DNA from: Anseongella ginsenosidimutans
GTDB taxonomy: Bacteria; Bacteroidota; Bacteroidia; Sphingobacteriales; Sphingobacteriaceae
Direction: 5' to 3'
Length of the DNA: 64,000 nucleotides
Assembly: GCF_008033235.1 (NCBI RefSeq)
Contig: NZ_CP042432.1
Location: 1,488,001-1,552,000 of the forward strand
Shown: positions 43,583-53,500 of the stretch, one piece after another
Position numbering within the stretch: position 1 is the stretch's first letter
How the letters are laid out: each line of letters opens with the position of its first letter
Program-made: the position numbers and the translations under genes
Notes under the pieces: model-generated
The model's input: only the letters and a program-made list of their open reading frames with translations
Told to the model about the DNA's origin: nothing
The model's database searches: none

Positions 43583-46500
43583 ATGAAAAAAGCCCTACTT
43601 GCCGTCTTCTTTCTCCTTTCTTTCATTAATATGCATCCGCTGTGTGTTTCTGCCCAGGAAACTTTCCCGGAGAACGGGGTGCAGGACAAAAGGCCGGGTT
43701 TGTTTGTTTTTACCAATGCTACCATCGTAGTGAGCGCCGGCAACGTCATTAAGAAAGGTACCTTGCTGGTCCGGAAGGGGAAGATCGAAGCAGTCGGGGC
43801 CAATGTCCGGATACCGGAAGGAGCGGTGATAAGAAATCTGGAAGGAAAGTTTATTTACCCCTCATTAATTGACCTTTATACTTCTTACGGACTGCCGCCG
43901 CGGGAGCAAAGCCGTCGCAACTGGAATGCTCCTCCGCAGTTCCTGTCCGAAAAACGCGGGGCTTATGGCTGGAATGAAGCTATCCGGCCCGAATATGCGG
44001 CGAGGGAGCATTTTTCCGTAGATGGAGCGGAAGCCGAAAAACTCCGCAAGCTGGGTTTCGGGGCGGTTCTTTCGCATAATAAGGATGGGATTGCCCGCGG
44101 GAGTTCGGTATTTGTGACCCTGGGGCAGGAACGGGATAACAAGGAATTGATAAAAGAGGAAGCGGCCACTCATTATTCTTTCAATAAAGGGAGTTCGGGC
44201 AATGATTATCCAACCTCGCTGATGGGAGCCATTGCCCTGCTCAGGCAAACCTGGTACGATGCGGACTGGTACGAGGCTGGTGGAAGTGAAGAAGCGAGCA
44301 ATCTTTCCCTGGAGGCATTTCAAAAAAACAAGACGTTGCCCTGTTTTTTTGAAGCCGCGGACGTCCTGGATATTCTCCGTGCCGACCATGTGGGAGACGA
44401 ATTTCAAGTCCAGTTTATCTTTCGGGGAAACGGTGATTCCTACCAGCGGCTTGAACTGGTAAAAGCAAGCAACGGGGCGCTGGTGGTTCCCCTGGATTTT
44501 CCCGAAGCTTTTGATCTGGAAGACCCCTACGACGCCAGGCATGTGAGCCTCGCACAAATGAAGCATTGGGAACTGGCCCCTTTAACCCCGCCAGGCTGGA
44601 AGCTGCCGGGCTTCGCTTTGCGCTTACTTCCGAAGGAGCGGAAAAGGACTTCTGGAAAAACCTTCGTAAAGCAGTTTCCTGCGGACTTTCCAAAGAACAG
44701 GCATTAAGGTCTCTCACGGAGGTGCCGGCCGGGCTGATTGGCATGGAAGCGCAGCTTGGTACACTTGAAGAAGGAAAGCTGGCCAATTTTATCATTACTT
44801 CTTCGGAACTTTTTGATGAAGATAATGTGATCTATGAAAACTGGGTGAGAGGAAACCGCTACCAGGTGAATGATCTTGACTTTCCCGATATCAGAGGTGT
44901 TTATGAACTGCAGGTGAACGGCGTCCCGGAGATGGAAATGACCGTATCAGGTTCTCCGGTCGATCCCGAAATACAAATAAAGGCGGGAAGCGAGGAAGCC
45001 AAAGGCGTCTTCAGCAGGACAGGGGACTTGTTCAGCCTCCTGGTAAACCTGGAAGAGGCCGCCGGCGGGACGCTCCGGCTGAACGGCCTGATCGCCGGCC
45101 ACAATTCTTCCGGCAATGCGCCTTCCGGCCAGGGCCCCCTGAAACTGGAAGGACAGGCTACCTTGCCAGGCGGGGAAACAGCAGCCTGGTCGGCAATGCG
45201 GACAGGTGATGCGGAGGATGCCAAAGCGGAAAAAGAGAAGGATGAGACAGGTCCCCGATCTCCCGGCGCCGTGATTTATCCCTTCCTTGCTTATGGAAGG
45301 GAGGAGCCGCCCCGCCAGGAAAAAGTCCTTATCAGGAATGCCACCGTGTGGACCAATGAGGCGGAAGGCATCCTTGAAAATGCCGACGTACTCGTCGCCA
45401 ATGGGAAAATAGCCGCGGTAGGCCAGGGCCTGAACGCCGGAGGGGCAAAAGTAATAGATGCGGGAGGAAAACATCTGACACCCGGGATCGTGGACGAGCA
45501 TTCTCATATTGCGGCTACGCGCGGGATAAACGAGGCCGGGCAGGCAGTATCTTCCGAGGTACGCATTGGAGACGTGATCAATTCAGAGGACATCGATATT
45601 TACCGGCAGCTGGCCGGGGGCGTGACCACTTCGCACATCCTGCATGGTTCGGCCAATCCCATTGGCGGGCAAACGCAGCTCATTAAGCTACGCTGGGGGA
45701 TGGGGCCGGAAGCCCTTAAATTCGAAGGCGCCGACGGCTTTATAAAATTCGCCCTGGGCGAAAATGTGAAACAATCCAATTGGGGCGATAACCAGACCAC
45801 ACGTTTCCCCCAAACCCGTATGGGCGTTGAGCAAGTGATGATGGATGCTTCTCAGCGAGCCAGGGAATATGAAAAGGCCAGGGCTGACGGCGGAAATGTC
45901 CGGCGTGACCTGGAACTGGATGCCCTGGTGGAGATCCTGAACGATGAACGGTTCATTACCTGCCATTCCTATGTCCAATCAGAAATCGCAATGCTCATGC
46001 AGGTAGCTGATTCCATGGATTTCCGGGTAAACACCTTCACTCATATCCTGGAAGGGTATAAAGTGGCCGATAAAATGAAAGCTCATGGGGCGGCAGGATC
46101 TACATTCTCCGACTGGTGGGCCTATAAAATGGAAGTAAAAGATGCCATTCCTTACAACGCTGCCATTATGCATAAAATGGGTATTCTTACCGGTATTAAT
46201 TCAGACGATGCGGAAATGGCCCGCCGGCTGAACCAGGAAGCGGCAAAGGCGGTGAAGTACGGCGGGCTTAGCGAAGAAGAAGCCCTGAAACTGGTTACCC
46301 TCAACCCGGCGAAAATGCTGCATATAGATGACCGTGTAGGCAGTATAAAGGCTGGCAAAGACGCCGACCTGGTAATCTGGACGGAAAACCCGCTTTCCAT
46401 CTATGCCAGGGTAGAGAAGACCTTCGTGGACGGGATCGCTTATTACGATGCGGCGCAGGACTCGCTGATGCGGCAGGAGGTCCGGAAGGAACGGGTGCGC

Positions 46501-46614
46501 CTTACCCGGGAAATGCTGAATGTAAAGCATAACGGCGGAAAAACACGCAAGCCCGCCCCTGAAAAGAAAGTTTACTACCATTGCGAGGATGTATTTGATG
46601 AATTTAAAGACTAA
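43583..46614 (+). CDS. Secreted double amidohydrolase-family protein, frameshifted in this sequence
   Basis: About 1010 aa when repaired, with signal peptide MKKALLAVFFLLSFINMHPL. It contains two amidohydrolase-like units. The first (about 40-450) has FVFTNATIVVSAGNVIKKGT but FIYPSLIDLYTSYG in place of the metal-binding HxH, so it looks inactive. The second (about 585-985) has HLTPGIVDEHSHIAATRG with HxH and TGINSDDAEMARRLNQEA near its end, so it could bind metal. The frame breaks at CCCC 44577-44580: one more C gives HWELAPFNPARLEAAGLRF and joins both parts. Substrate unknown; possibly an imidazolonepropionase- or dipeptidase-like hydrolysis. The next gene is a related protein, with a short gap or overlap. 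Confidence 0.85.
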
Positions 46615-46618
46615 TCCC

Positions 46619-47902
46619 ATGCTTCGTTATTGTATCGCGGCGCTGCTGCTGGTTATTTCTTTGCCTGCCCTGGCGCAGCCCACCATTATTCCGGCTCCTT
46701 CGCAGGAAAAGCCCGTGCTGATCACGGGCGCTATGATCCATGTGGGAAATGGAAAGGTCATTGAAAACGGCGCTATCCTTTTTGCAGACGGAAAGATTAC
46801 CGGGATTGGCACTGCCGGTTCCCTGGATGCCCCCGGCGCGACCATCATTGACGCCGCCGGCAAGCATGTATACCCCGGCTTTATCGCCTGCCATAGTATT
46901 ATGGGCCTTGCCGAGGTAGAAGCAGTGCGCGCCACCCGGGATTTTAACGAAACCGGGTCGCTTAATCCCAACGTACGCGCCATCGTGGCCTATGAAGCGG
47001 ACTCCTATGTTCCCGCTACGGTACGCTCCAACGGCGTACTCCTGGCCCAGGTCGCACCCCAGGGAGGCGTTATTTCCGGAACCTCGTCCGTGGTAATGCT
47101 GGATGCCTGGCATTGGGAAGACGCGGCCTATAAAATGGACGGCGGCTTGTGGATCAGCTGGCCCGGAATGAGTATCAATGCAGCTGCGGAAGACGAAGAG
47201 CGGGAAAAGCAGCGTGAACAGGCTGAAAAAAGCCTCTCGGCATTGAAGGAGTTCTTCCGGCAGGCCAAAGCCTACGGGGAACTATCCTCGCCCGCGGTAA
47301 AAAACCTTCGGTTCGAAGCCATTAAGGGCATCTTTACCGGGGAGAAGCAATTGTTTATCCGCGCCGGCCGTGCAAAAGACATACTCGCCGCCGTTAACTG
47401 GAGCCGTTCACTGAACATTCGCCCTGTGATCTACGGGGGAAATGAGGCGCACCTGGTTGCGGAATTTCTGAAAGAGAACCAGGTACCGGTTATCCTGGGC
47501 GATCCGCATTCCCTGCCTGCCCGCGATGATGACGACGTAAACCTGCCATACAAACGCGCCGCCCTGCTGAAGGAAGCAGACGTACAATTCTGCATCAGTA
47601 CCTGGGGCTACTGGCAGCTGCGGAACCTTCCCTTTATGGCCGGGACGACCGCCGCTTACGGGCTGAGCCCCGAAGAGGCGCTGTCTGCCATTACCCTGGA
47701 ACCCGCCCGGATCCTGGGCATTGAAGCCAGTACGGGAAGCCTTGAAACCGGAAAGGATGCGACGCTCTTCATTTCCGCCGGTGATGCGCTCGATATGCGG
47801 GGCAACCAGGTGGAAGCGGCTTTTATCCGTGGCAGGAAAATAGATCTGGATAACAAGCAAAAACAACTTTACAGAAAATATACGGAGAAGTACGGACAGT
47901 AA
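46619..47902 (+). CDS. Secreted amidohydrolase-family protein, metal ligands degenerate
   Basis: 427 aa from 46619, where a signal peptide begins (MLRYCIAALLLVISLPALAQ). Earlier in-frame ATGs at 46589 and 46598 would overlap the upstream gene. Amidohydrolase fold: VLITGAMIHVGNGKVIENGAIL (beta-sandwich), then VYPGFIACHSIMGLAEVEA, where the HxH is lost. The C-terminal GLSPEEALSAITLEPARILGIEAS and TGSLETGKDATLFI blocks are typical. It probably partners the upstream protein in one complex or pathway, since it lacks an evident metal site of its own. Confidence 0.82.
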   Translation: MLRYCIAALLLVISLPALAQPTIIPAPSQEKPVLITGAMIHVGNGKVIENGAILFADGKITGIGTAGSLDAPGATIIDAAGKHVYPGFIACHSIMGLAEVEAVRATRDFNETGSLNPNVRAIVAYEADSYVPATVRSNGVLLAQVAPQGGVISGTSSVVMLDAWHWEDAAYKMDGGLWISWPGMSINAAAEDEEREKQREQAEKSLSALKEFFRQAKAYGELSSPAVKNLRFEAIKGIFTGEKQLFIRAGRAKDILAAVNWSRSLNIRPVIYGGNEAHLVAEFLKENQVPVILGDPHSLPARDDDDVNLPYKRAALLKEADVQFCISTWGYWQLRNLPFMAGTTAAYGLSPEEALSAITLEPARILGIEASTGSLETGKDATLFISAGDALDMRGNQVEAAFIRGRKIDLDNKQKQLYRKYTEKYGQ

Positions 47903-48021
47903 GCCGGACAGCCAAGGCCGGGTCGCATTTACAAATCGATAAAAAAAAGTAAGTTTATTTAAGAACCATGCAAATCAGCACCGCGTTGTTTTCAAAATTT
48001 AGTATATTTCGAGTGTAAAAC

Positions 48022-48063
48022 AAAAACCCCCGTTCGCCGGGTGGCGAACTGCGGGGTTTTTTG
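48022..48063. terminator. Terminator of the tRNA-like gene (bidirectional)
   Basis: Long stem AAAACCCCCGTTCGCC / GGCGAACTGCGGGGTTTT with loop GGGT, one bulge, T-runs on both strands. It lies 31 nt past the 3' end of the tRNA-like gene on the minus strand and after the amidohydrolase genes on the plus strand. Confidence 0.85.
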
Positions 48064-48093
48064 TTACCAATCAATAAACCTGTATGAAGTTAG

Positions 48094-48204
48094 CTGTAGG
48101 GGAAGGATTCGAACCTTCAAGGAGCGGTTGGTCCGTTGCCGGATTTTCCCGTGCTCTCCGCCACCGAGACAAGGAGGTGTGTTTGCCAATTCCACCACCC
48201 TACA
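48094..48204 (-). tRNA. tRNA-like gene with GTC anticodon and very long variable region
   Basis: A 111-nt cloverleaf on the minus strand: acceptor TGTAGGG/CCCTACA, T8, Leu-type D arm GTG-GAATTGGCAAA-CAC, anticodon stem CCTCC/GGTGG with one T-T mismatch, loop TTGTCTC (U33, GTC at 34-36, unusual T37), then a 42-nt variable region containing GGAG/CTCC and a TCCG-GCAA-CGGA hairpin, T arm GAAGG-TTCGAAT-CCTTC, discriminator G. CCA is not encoded. It has a perfect promoter and a terminator. Type II (Leu/Ser-like) body and an Asp anticodon do not fit a standard tRNA; a degenerate or specialised tRNA is possible. Confidence 0.65.
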
Positions 48205-48222
48205 TTGTTGTTGTTACTGATG

Positions 48223-48254
48223 CAAATGTAATACAAAGGGCTATTCCTTGCAAA
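48223..48254 (-). promoter_or_regulatory. Consensus promoter of the tRNA-like gene
   Basis: TTTG at 48254-48251, 20 nt, TACATTTG at 48230-48223 on the minus strand, an exact match to the phylum consensus. Transcription would start near 48216, about 12 nt before the tRNA-like fold. Confidence 0.8.
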
Positions 48255-48327
48255 TTTAACAACAAAAAAAATTAATTATTTCATTATTTATAATAAAACC
48301 TTCGTAAAATTGCAAAAACGAAAATTT

Positions 48328-48831
48328 ATGATTGAAAAGACGCTCCAGATTTTGCAAATTGACAATATCGATCTCCAGATCCTCTCTATCCTCATGAATG
48401 ACGCCACTACGCCCTATACAGAGATAGCGAAGGAGTTGGTGGTTTCCAGCGGCACGGTACATGTCAGGATGAAAAAACTACAGGAACTTGGCATTGTCAC
48501 GGGTTCCAATCTGCTGATCAATCCGCAAAAGATCGGCTATGACGTCTGCGCCTTTATCGGCATTTATCTTCAGAAAGGTTCCGAGTATCATGATGCCGTA
48601 AAAAAAATGCAAGACATTCCTGAAGTAGTTGAATTACATTATACAACCGGCGTTTATAGTATGTTCGCCAAGGTAGTCTGCCGCGATACCAATCACCTCC
48701 GCGCTGTCCTCAACGAAAAGCTGCAGGCCATCGAAGGTATCCAACGCACCGAAACCATTATTTCCCTGGAAGAAAGCATCAAACGCCAGATCAGCCTCGA
48801 AGACTACATAGAAGCCGGAAAAAAGAAATAA
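48328..48831 (+). CDS. Lrp/AsnC family transcriptional regulator
   Basis: 167 aa from the ATG at 48328; a TTG at 48310 is less likely. The N-terminal winged helix-turn-helix covers residues about 10-60 (NIDLQILSILMNDATTPYTEIAKEL and VSSGTVHVRMKKLQELGIV), and the C-terminal RAM ligand-binding domain has GYDVCAFIGIYLQKG and VELHYTTGVYSMFAKVVCRD. It responds to amino acids in known members. Regulated genes cannot be named from this sequence. Confidence 0.92.
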   Translation: MIEKTLQILQIDNIDLQILSILMNDATTPYTEIAKELVVSSGTVHVRMKKLQELGIVTGSNLLINPQKIGYDVCAFIGIYLQKGSEYHDAVKKMQDIPEVVELHYTTGVYSMFAKVVCRDTNHLRAVLNEKLQAIEGIQRTETIISLEESIKRQISLEDYIEAGKKK

Positions 48832-48895
48832 GCCCATGTGACCGCACTCCGCATAGACCAACGGCACGCAGGCCGGGTCATCACCCAGATAGATC

Positions 48896-48985
48896 GATGG
48901 CCGCAGGCCGAGCCCCACCTGCATAGATTGGTGGCCGAACCCCACCCGTATAAACTGATGGCCGCAGGCCGAAGGGTTTATACGG
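48896..48985. repeat. Degenerate tandem repeat and inverted repeat behind the Lrp gene
   Basis: The 16-mer GATGGCCGCAGGCCGA occurs at 48896-48911 and 48957-48972, with a third diverged copy between them (period about 30 bp). The last unit carries a perfect 10-bp inverted repeat CCGTATAAAC/GTTTATACGG (48946-48955 and 48976-48985). No T-run follows. No gene is seen in 48832-49101. Confidence 0.6.
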
Positions 48986-49101
48986 TAAAGATCCACCCCC
49001 TTTAACCGCGTTATTTTAGTTCCTGACAAAGCAAGAAAATGCGCGCATAGCAAACGCTATGTAAGCATTTTTTTGTGAAGGCAGGGGCTAAAAGAACACC
49101 G

Positions 49102-49536
49102 TTAAAGCCAGTTTTGCCAGGGGATGCGGGATATGATTAACACCAACCCGATAAGGTAAAAAATGGCAATGCTTTTAAACTTCGCAGGGGAAGCCGCGAG
49201 TTTTTTATGACGGGAAAAGCCGACGGTGATCAGGATCACGGCAATGATATTGATCAGCGGATGCTCCAGCGCAAGAAGCCTGGTGGAAGCAACGCCCATG
49301 GCCGCTGACGGGTCGCCGGCCATCAGGCGCAGGTAGGGGGACAGCACATACAGCACCAGGCCGATCAGGGCCTGGATATGAACGGCGGCAAGGGCAAAAA
49401 CAGCGATCTTGCGATCTTTTGGTTTAAATTCTTTTCTTCCCGTCAGGCCCAGCAGGGAATTGATAATAGCTACCAGCAGCAGCAGGAAAGCCAGGTAGGC
49501 CCAGTAGGAATGGAAGTGCGTTAAACCTGTATACAT
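49102..49536 (-). CDS. Four-helix membrane protein of unknown function
   Basis: 144 aa with four hydrophobic segments (about residues 12-30, 46-66, 88-108, 122-140). It starts MYTGLTHFHSYWAYLAFLLL. Histidines at 8, 10 (HFH) and in EHPLIN and FSRHKK could bind a metal or heme, and this type is at times annotated as cytochrome b-like, but I see no firm heme motif. It lies 3 nt after pdhB and probably shares its transcript. Confidence 0.72.
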   Translation of the reverse strand: MYTGLTHFHSYWAYLAFLLLLVAIINSLLGLTGRKEFKPKDRKIAVFALAAVHIQALIGLVLYVLSPYLRLMAGDPSAAMGVASTRLLALEHPLINIIAVILITVGFSRHKKLAASPAKFKSIAIFYLIGLVLIISRIPWQNWL

Positions 49537-49539
49537 GTC

Positions 49540-50523
49540 TTAGGATTTAATGTACATAACTTCTTTCACTGCCTTTACCACCTTTGCTGCGTTCGGCAGG
49601 GCGGCTTCGATCAGCGTGGGAGCATAGGGCAGCGGAGTGTCGGCGCAATTTATGCGGAGTACCGGGGCGTCCAGGTAATCGAACGCATCTTTCTGTACCC
49701 TGAAAGCGATATCCGTTGAAAAGTTGGCGAGCGGCCAGGCTTCTTCAACGATCACCAGGCGGTTGGTCTTCTTCACGGAGTTCAGGACAGTAGGATAGTC
49801 AAGCGGCCTGACCGTGCGCAGGTCAATGACTTCGGCGCTGATATTCTCTTTTTCCAGCTCTTTTGCGGCGGCATGGACAACTTTCATGATCTTGCCAAAA
49901 CCTACCAGGGTAACATCCGTGCCTTCACGGTCTATATGGGCTTGTCCCAGGTCAATATAATATTCGTCTTCCGGCACTTCGCCCTTATCGCCGTACATCA
50001 GTTCTGACTCCATATAGATCACGGGATCGGGATCAATGATCGCGGATTTCAGCAGGCCTTTCGCATCATAAGGATTGGAAGGGACCACTACCTTCAGGCC
50101 CGGACAATTGGCATACCAGCTTTCAAAGGACTGCGAGTGCTGGGCTCCGAGCTGGCCGGCATTGCCCGTAGGGCCCCGGAACACAATGGGAGCGGAGAAC
50201 TGGCCGCCTGACATTTGCAGGATCTTGGCCGCGCCGTTGATCACCTGGTCGATAGCAACGAGTGAAAAGTTGAAAGTCATGAATTCCACGATAGGCCGCA
50301 GGCCGTTCATGGCTGCGCCAATACCTATCCCGGCAAAGCCCAATTCAGAAATGGGCGTATCAATCACGCGCCTGGCCCCGAATTCGTCCATCATTCCCTG
50401 GCTTACCTTGTAGGCGCCGTTGTATTCGGCTACCTCTTCGCCCATCAGGAAAATCGCATCATCTTTGCGCATTTCTTCGTTCATGGCCTCGCGCAGGGCT
50501 TCTCTGAATTGTATGGTTCTCAT
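49540..50523 (-). CDS. pdhB: Pyruvate dehydrogenase E1 component, beta subunit
   Basis: 327 aa. E1-beta of the pyruvate (or branched-chain 2-oxoacid) dehydrogenase complex: MRTIQFREALREAMNEEMRKD at the start, FLMGEEVAEYNGAYKVSQG, PISELGFAGIGIGAAMNGLRPIVEFMTFNF and the RGPTGNAGQLGAQHSQSFE loop near the active site. Length is normal. The alpha subunit is not adjacent in this window. A consensus promoter lies upstream and the gene is cotranscribed with the 4-TM protein. Confidence 0.93.
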   Translation of the reverse strand: MRTIQFREALREAMNEEMRKDDAIFLMGEEVAEYNGAYKVSQGMMDEFGARRVIDTPISELGFAGIGIGAAMNGLRPIVEFMTFNFSLVAIDQVINGAAKILQMSGGQFSAPIVFRGPTGNAGQLGAQHSQSFESWYANCPGLKVVVPSNPYDAKGLLKSAIIDPDPVIYMESELMYGDKGEVPEDEYYIDLGQAHIDREGTDVTLVGFGKIMKVVHAAAKELEKENISAEVIDLRTVRPLDYPTVLNSVKKTNRLVIVEEAWPLANFSTDIAFRVQKDAFDYLDAPVLRINCADTPLPYAPTLIEAALPNAAKVVKAVKEVMYIKS

Positions 50524-50559
50524 TATGATAAGCTAAGCTAAAACGCTAATTACGGATTG

Positions 50560-50590
50560 CAAATATATGCGATATAGTATCAAGTAACAA
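50560..50590 (-). promoter_or_regulatory. Probable promoter of pdhB
   Basis: TTG, 20 nt, TATATTTG on the minus strand (TATATTTG at 50567-50560), ending 36 nt before the pdhB start. A consensus match, lacking only the first T of the -33 box. Confidence 0.65.
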
Positions 50591-50593
50591 GTA

Positions 50594-53500
50594 TCATTGT
50601 TCTTCATCTTCGATGGCAGGCATTTGCGGCAGGTCCCTGAAATTGGAACGAACAAAATTGCACCATTCGCAGTCCTTCTTCCCGCAGCCGGTATCAAATT
50701 CGTAGTTGCGGATCCTTGCGTAGGTGTCTTTTATCTGCCCGGTAACGATTTCGATATCTTCAGGGCGGATAAAGATCTTATGCTTTATATATTCATCGTT
50801 CTCAGGTTCCACGAAATCGAATTCCGAACTCAGTGCGGTCCAGTTCCGGGAATGATCATTGTCAATCAGTATCTTGTAAAAGACAGCCTGCCGCCAGTAA
50901 TCGCCGCCGTTGGGGTTCTTTTCATCCGGGCTCTTCAGCTTCTCTTTGGCATTTTTATAGCGCCCGGTTTTATAGTCAACCACATTCACGGATTTTCCAT
51001 CGAATTCCAGCTTGTCAATTTTTCCCTTGATGGGAACGCCCCCTATTTCCACATTGCGAACCGTGATCTCCGGGATAATGACACGCGGCCATTCCTCGAT
51101 ATACCGGTCATAGTAGTCGGGAAGGATCTTTTTCCCGTATTCCATGCGACGCGCATATTGCTCGGCCGTAAATGATTCCCGGTTCTTATTCATGTACCAG
51201 CCGAAATCTTCCTGCAGCTGTTCCTTCGGCGGAAATTCTCCTTCCTCTTTTACCTTCCGGAAGAAGACTTCCAGAGCCCAGTGGATCGCCGAACCAAAGG
51301 TAAGGGACTCCGTTTTCCCCCTGGGTATCTGCAGCAGGTTCTGGAAATAAAACCGGAGCGGGCATTCCAGGTAATTGCTTAAATGGGTCACGCTGAGTGC
51401 GTAATTCTGCAGCACGCTGTCAACCAGGTTTTTATCTATCAGGCCGATGGCCGGTTTCTCTTCTTCCGAAAAATTCAGGGCGAAGAAAGGAAGCAATTCC
51501 TCTTCCGGCACTTCCCGGTGAAGCGGCTGCAGGCCGGTGCCGGCCATGATCTCCGCAAGGAAAACCGAATGTTCCAGTTCCTTGCCAGCGGCATCGTAAC
51601 GGCAATAAGACAAATGAAGATGACTGCGGGCGCGGGTAATGGCCACGTAAAATAAGCGCCGAAGTTCTTCTTCATTTCCGGCGTCCCTGGCCGAAGAAAA
51701 CACGGTGTCCGGAAGTTTGTAGCCACTGGCCCGCTTTTTTTTCTTTTCCCAGGATTGACTGTTGCAGCCCAGGAGAAATACCTGGTCAAACTCCAGGCCC
51801 TTTGAGCCGTGGCAGGTAAGGAAGTTAACGCCCTGCTCATTAAAGATCACCTGGCTTACTTCCAGGGGCAGCTCGTGTTCTTCCAGCAGGTCAATCTGCC
51901 GCATAAAGCCCGCCAGGTTCATTTCCGGGTGGCGGCGGCTTTCTTCCTTCAGGAAATTGAACAAGGCCGAAAGGATTTGCAGGTAAAGGTTCTTATCCGG
52001 CGATCGCAGCACGTAGCCCAGGATGCCGCCGCGAAGCACGATCTTTTCGAAGAGATTCTGCAGCGTGAGATTCTCTGCCGCCTTGATCCAGTACTCGATA
52101 TCGTTGCTAAGCCGCGCTATTTCGGCCTGCCCCTCCGCCTGGAAGAGGCTTTGCTGCCCGGCCGCCAGTTCGGCAATATGCCGGCGAATTGCTGTTTGTT
52201 CTTTCCCGGCGCGGTTCTGCCGGTTCACCGCTACGCAGATCTTCGCCGTCTCCAGGGGGGAGATGCCGTAAAAATCATAATGCATAATATGGAACAGCAA
52301 TTCGTCCCCGCTGTAAGGAGCCTCCGTTTCCAGGGAAAGGTAACGCAGGATATTGAGCAGCTTCTGCCCGAAGGGCGTTTTCAGCACGTTCAGCTTTTTT
52401 CGCGCTGAAACCGGGATGTTTTCCAGGCGGAAATAATGCATCAGCTCCTCCCCGATGCGGTGTTCCTTATAAATAATGGCAATTTCCGCCGGAGGCAGAC
52501 CCTGGTCCAGCAGCTTTTTAACCTGCCGGGTAATGCCGGCGAATTCGTGCAGCTGTGTCTGGTATTCATGAATTTCAGGAAGTACATCCTTTGCCAGCGA
52601 GCTGTTTTTTGCGAGCAGATGTTTGCTCAGGCCTGGCAGCCGGATCCGTTCCGTATTGTGTTCTATGAGAACGCGGGCGGCATCCAGGATAGGCTGGGTG
52701 GATCGGTAGTTGTCCAGGAGCATCACGCTGTAAAGATCCCGGGCATACCGGGTATGGTACTGCTCAATATTTTCCACATTGGCTCCCTGGAAACGGAAAA
52801 TGGACTGGTCGTCATCGCCTACCACGAAAATATTGGGTGTGTCCCAGTAACTCACCAGCAGGCGGATCAGTTCGTTTTGCGCCCCGCTGGTATCCTGGTA
52901 TTCATCCAGGAGTACGTACTGATATTTCTCCTGGTAATTCAGCAGGAAATTAGGATCCGTTTTAAAAGCTTCCAGGATCCAGGAGATCATATCGTCGAAA
53001 TCGTAACGCCCCATTTCGCGCATAAGCCGCTGGTAATTGGGAAACTCGCAGGCCGCCGCTTTTAGCCGCTCCATGCGTTCCACCTCGTCGTCAAAGGCCG
53101 GTTTCAGGTCGCCGGGCTGTACCGCTCCCGGCCCGGCAGCTTTGGGAGGCTTTTTATACTTGAATTTTTTAAAGTACGGACTGTCCGGCTCTGCATCCCG
53201 GATCGCCTGAAGATACTCACCGGCCTTTTGGCAGACAAAATCCGGCTGCCAGTTTTCCCTTTTCATGATCGAAAAAAGATCCTTCAGGCCGCTGATCTCA
53301 TAATAAGCGTCCCCGCGAAAACGCTTCAGCACGTGATTTGCCGGGAAGGAATCAATGAGCTTCCTGAACAGCGCGATCTGTTCCAGGTCGGAAATGGCAT
53401 CCAGGCTTAATTTTCCGAAGTAATCCAGGTTCTCCTGGATAATATCATTACAAAAAGCATGAAAAGTATAAATATTCACCCGCCAGGCATCCGGCCCGAT

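Noticed and set aside
48084-48275. 63-codon plus-strand ORF with VGEGFEPS
   Set aside because: GEGFEP is the well-known false peptide read from the reverse complement of a tRNA T arm; it covers the tRNA-like gene.
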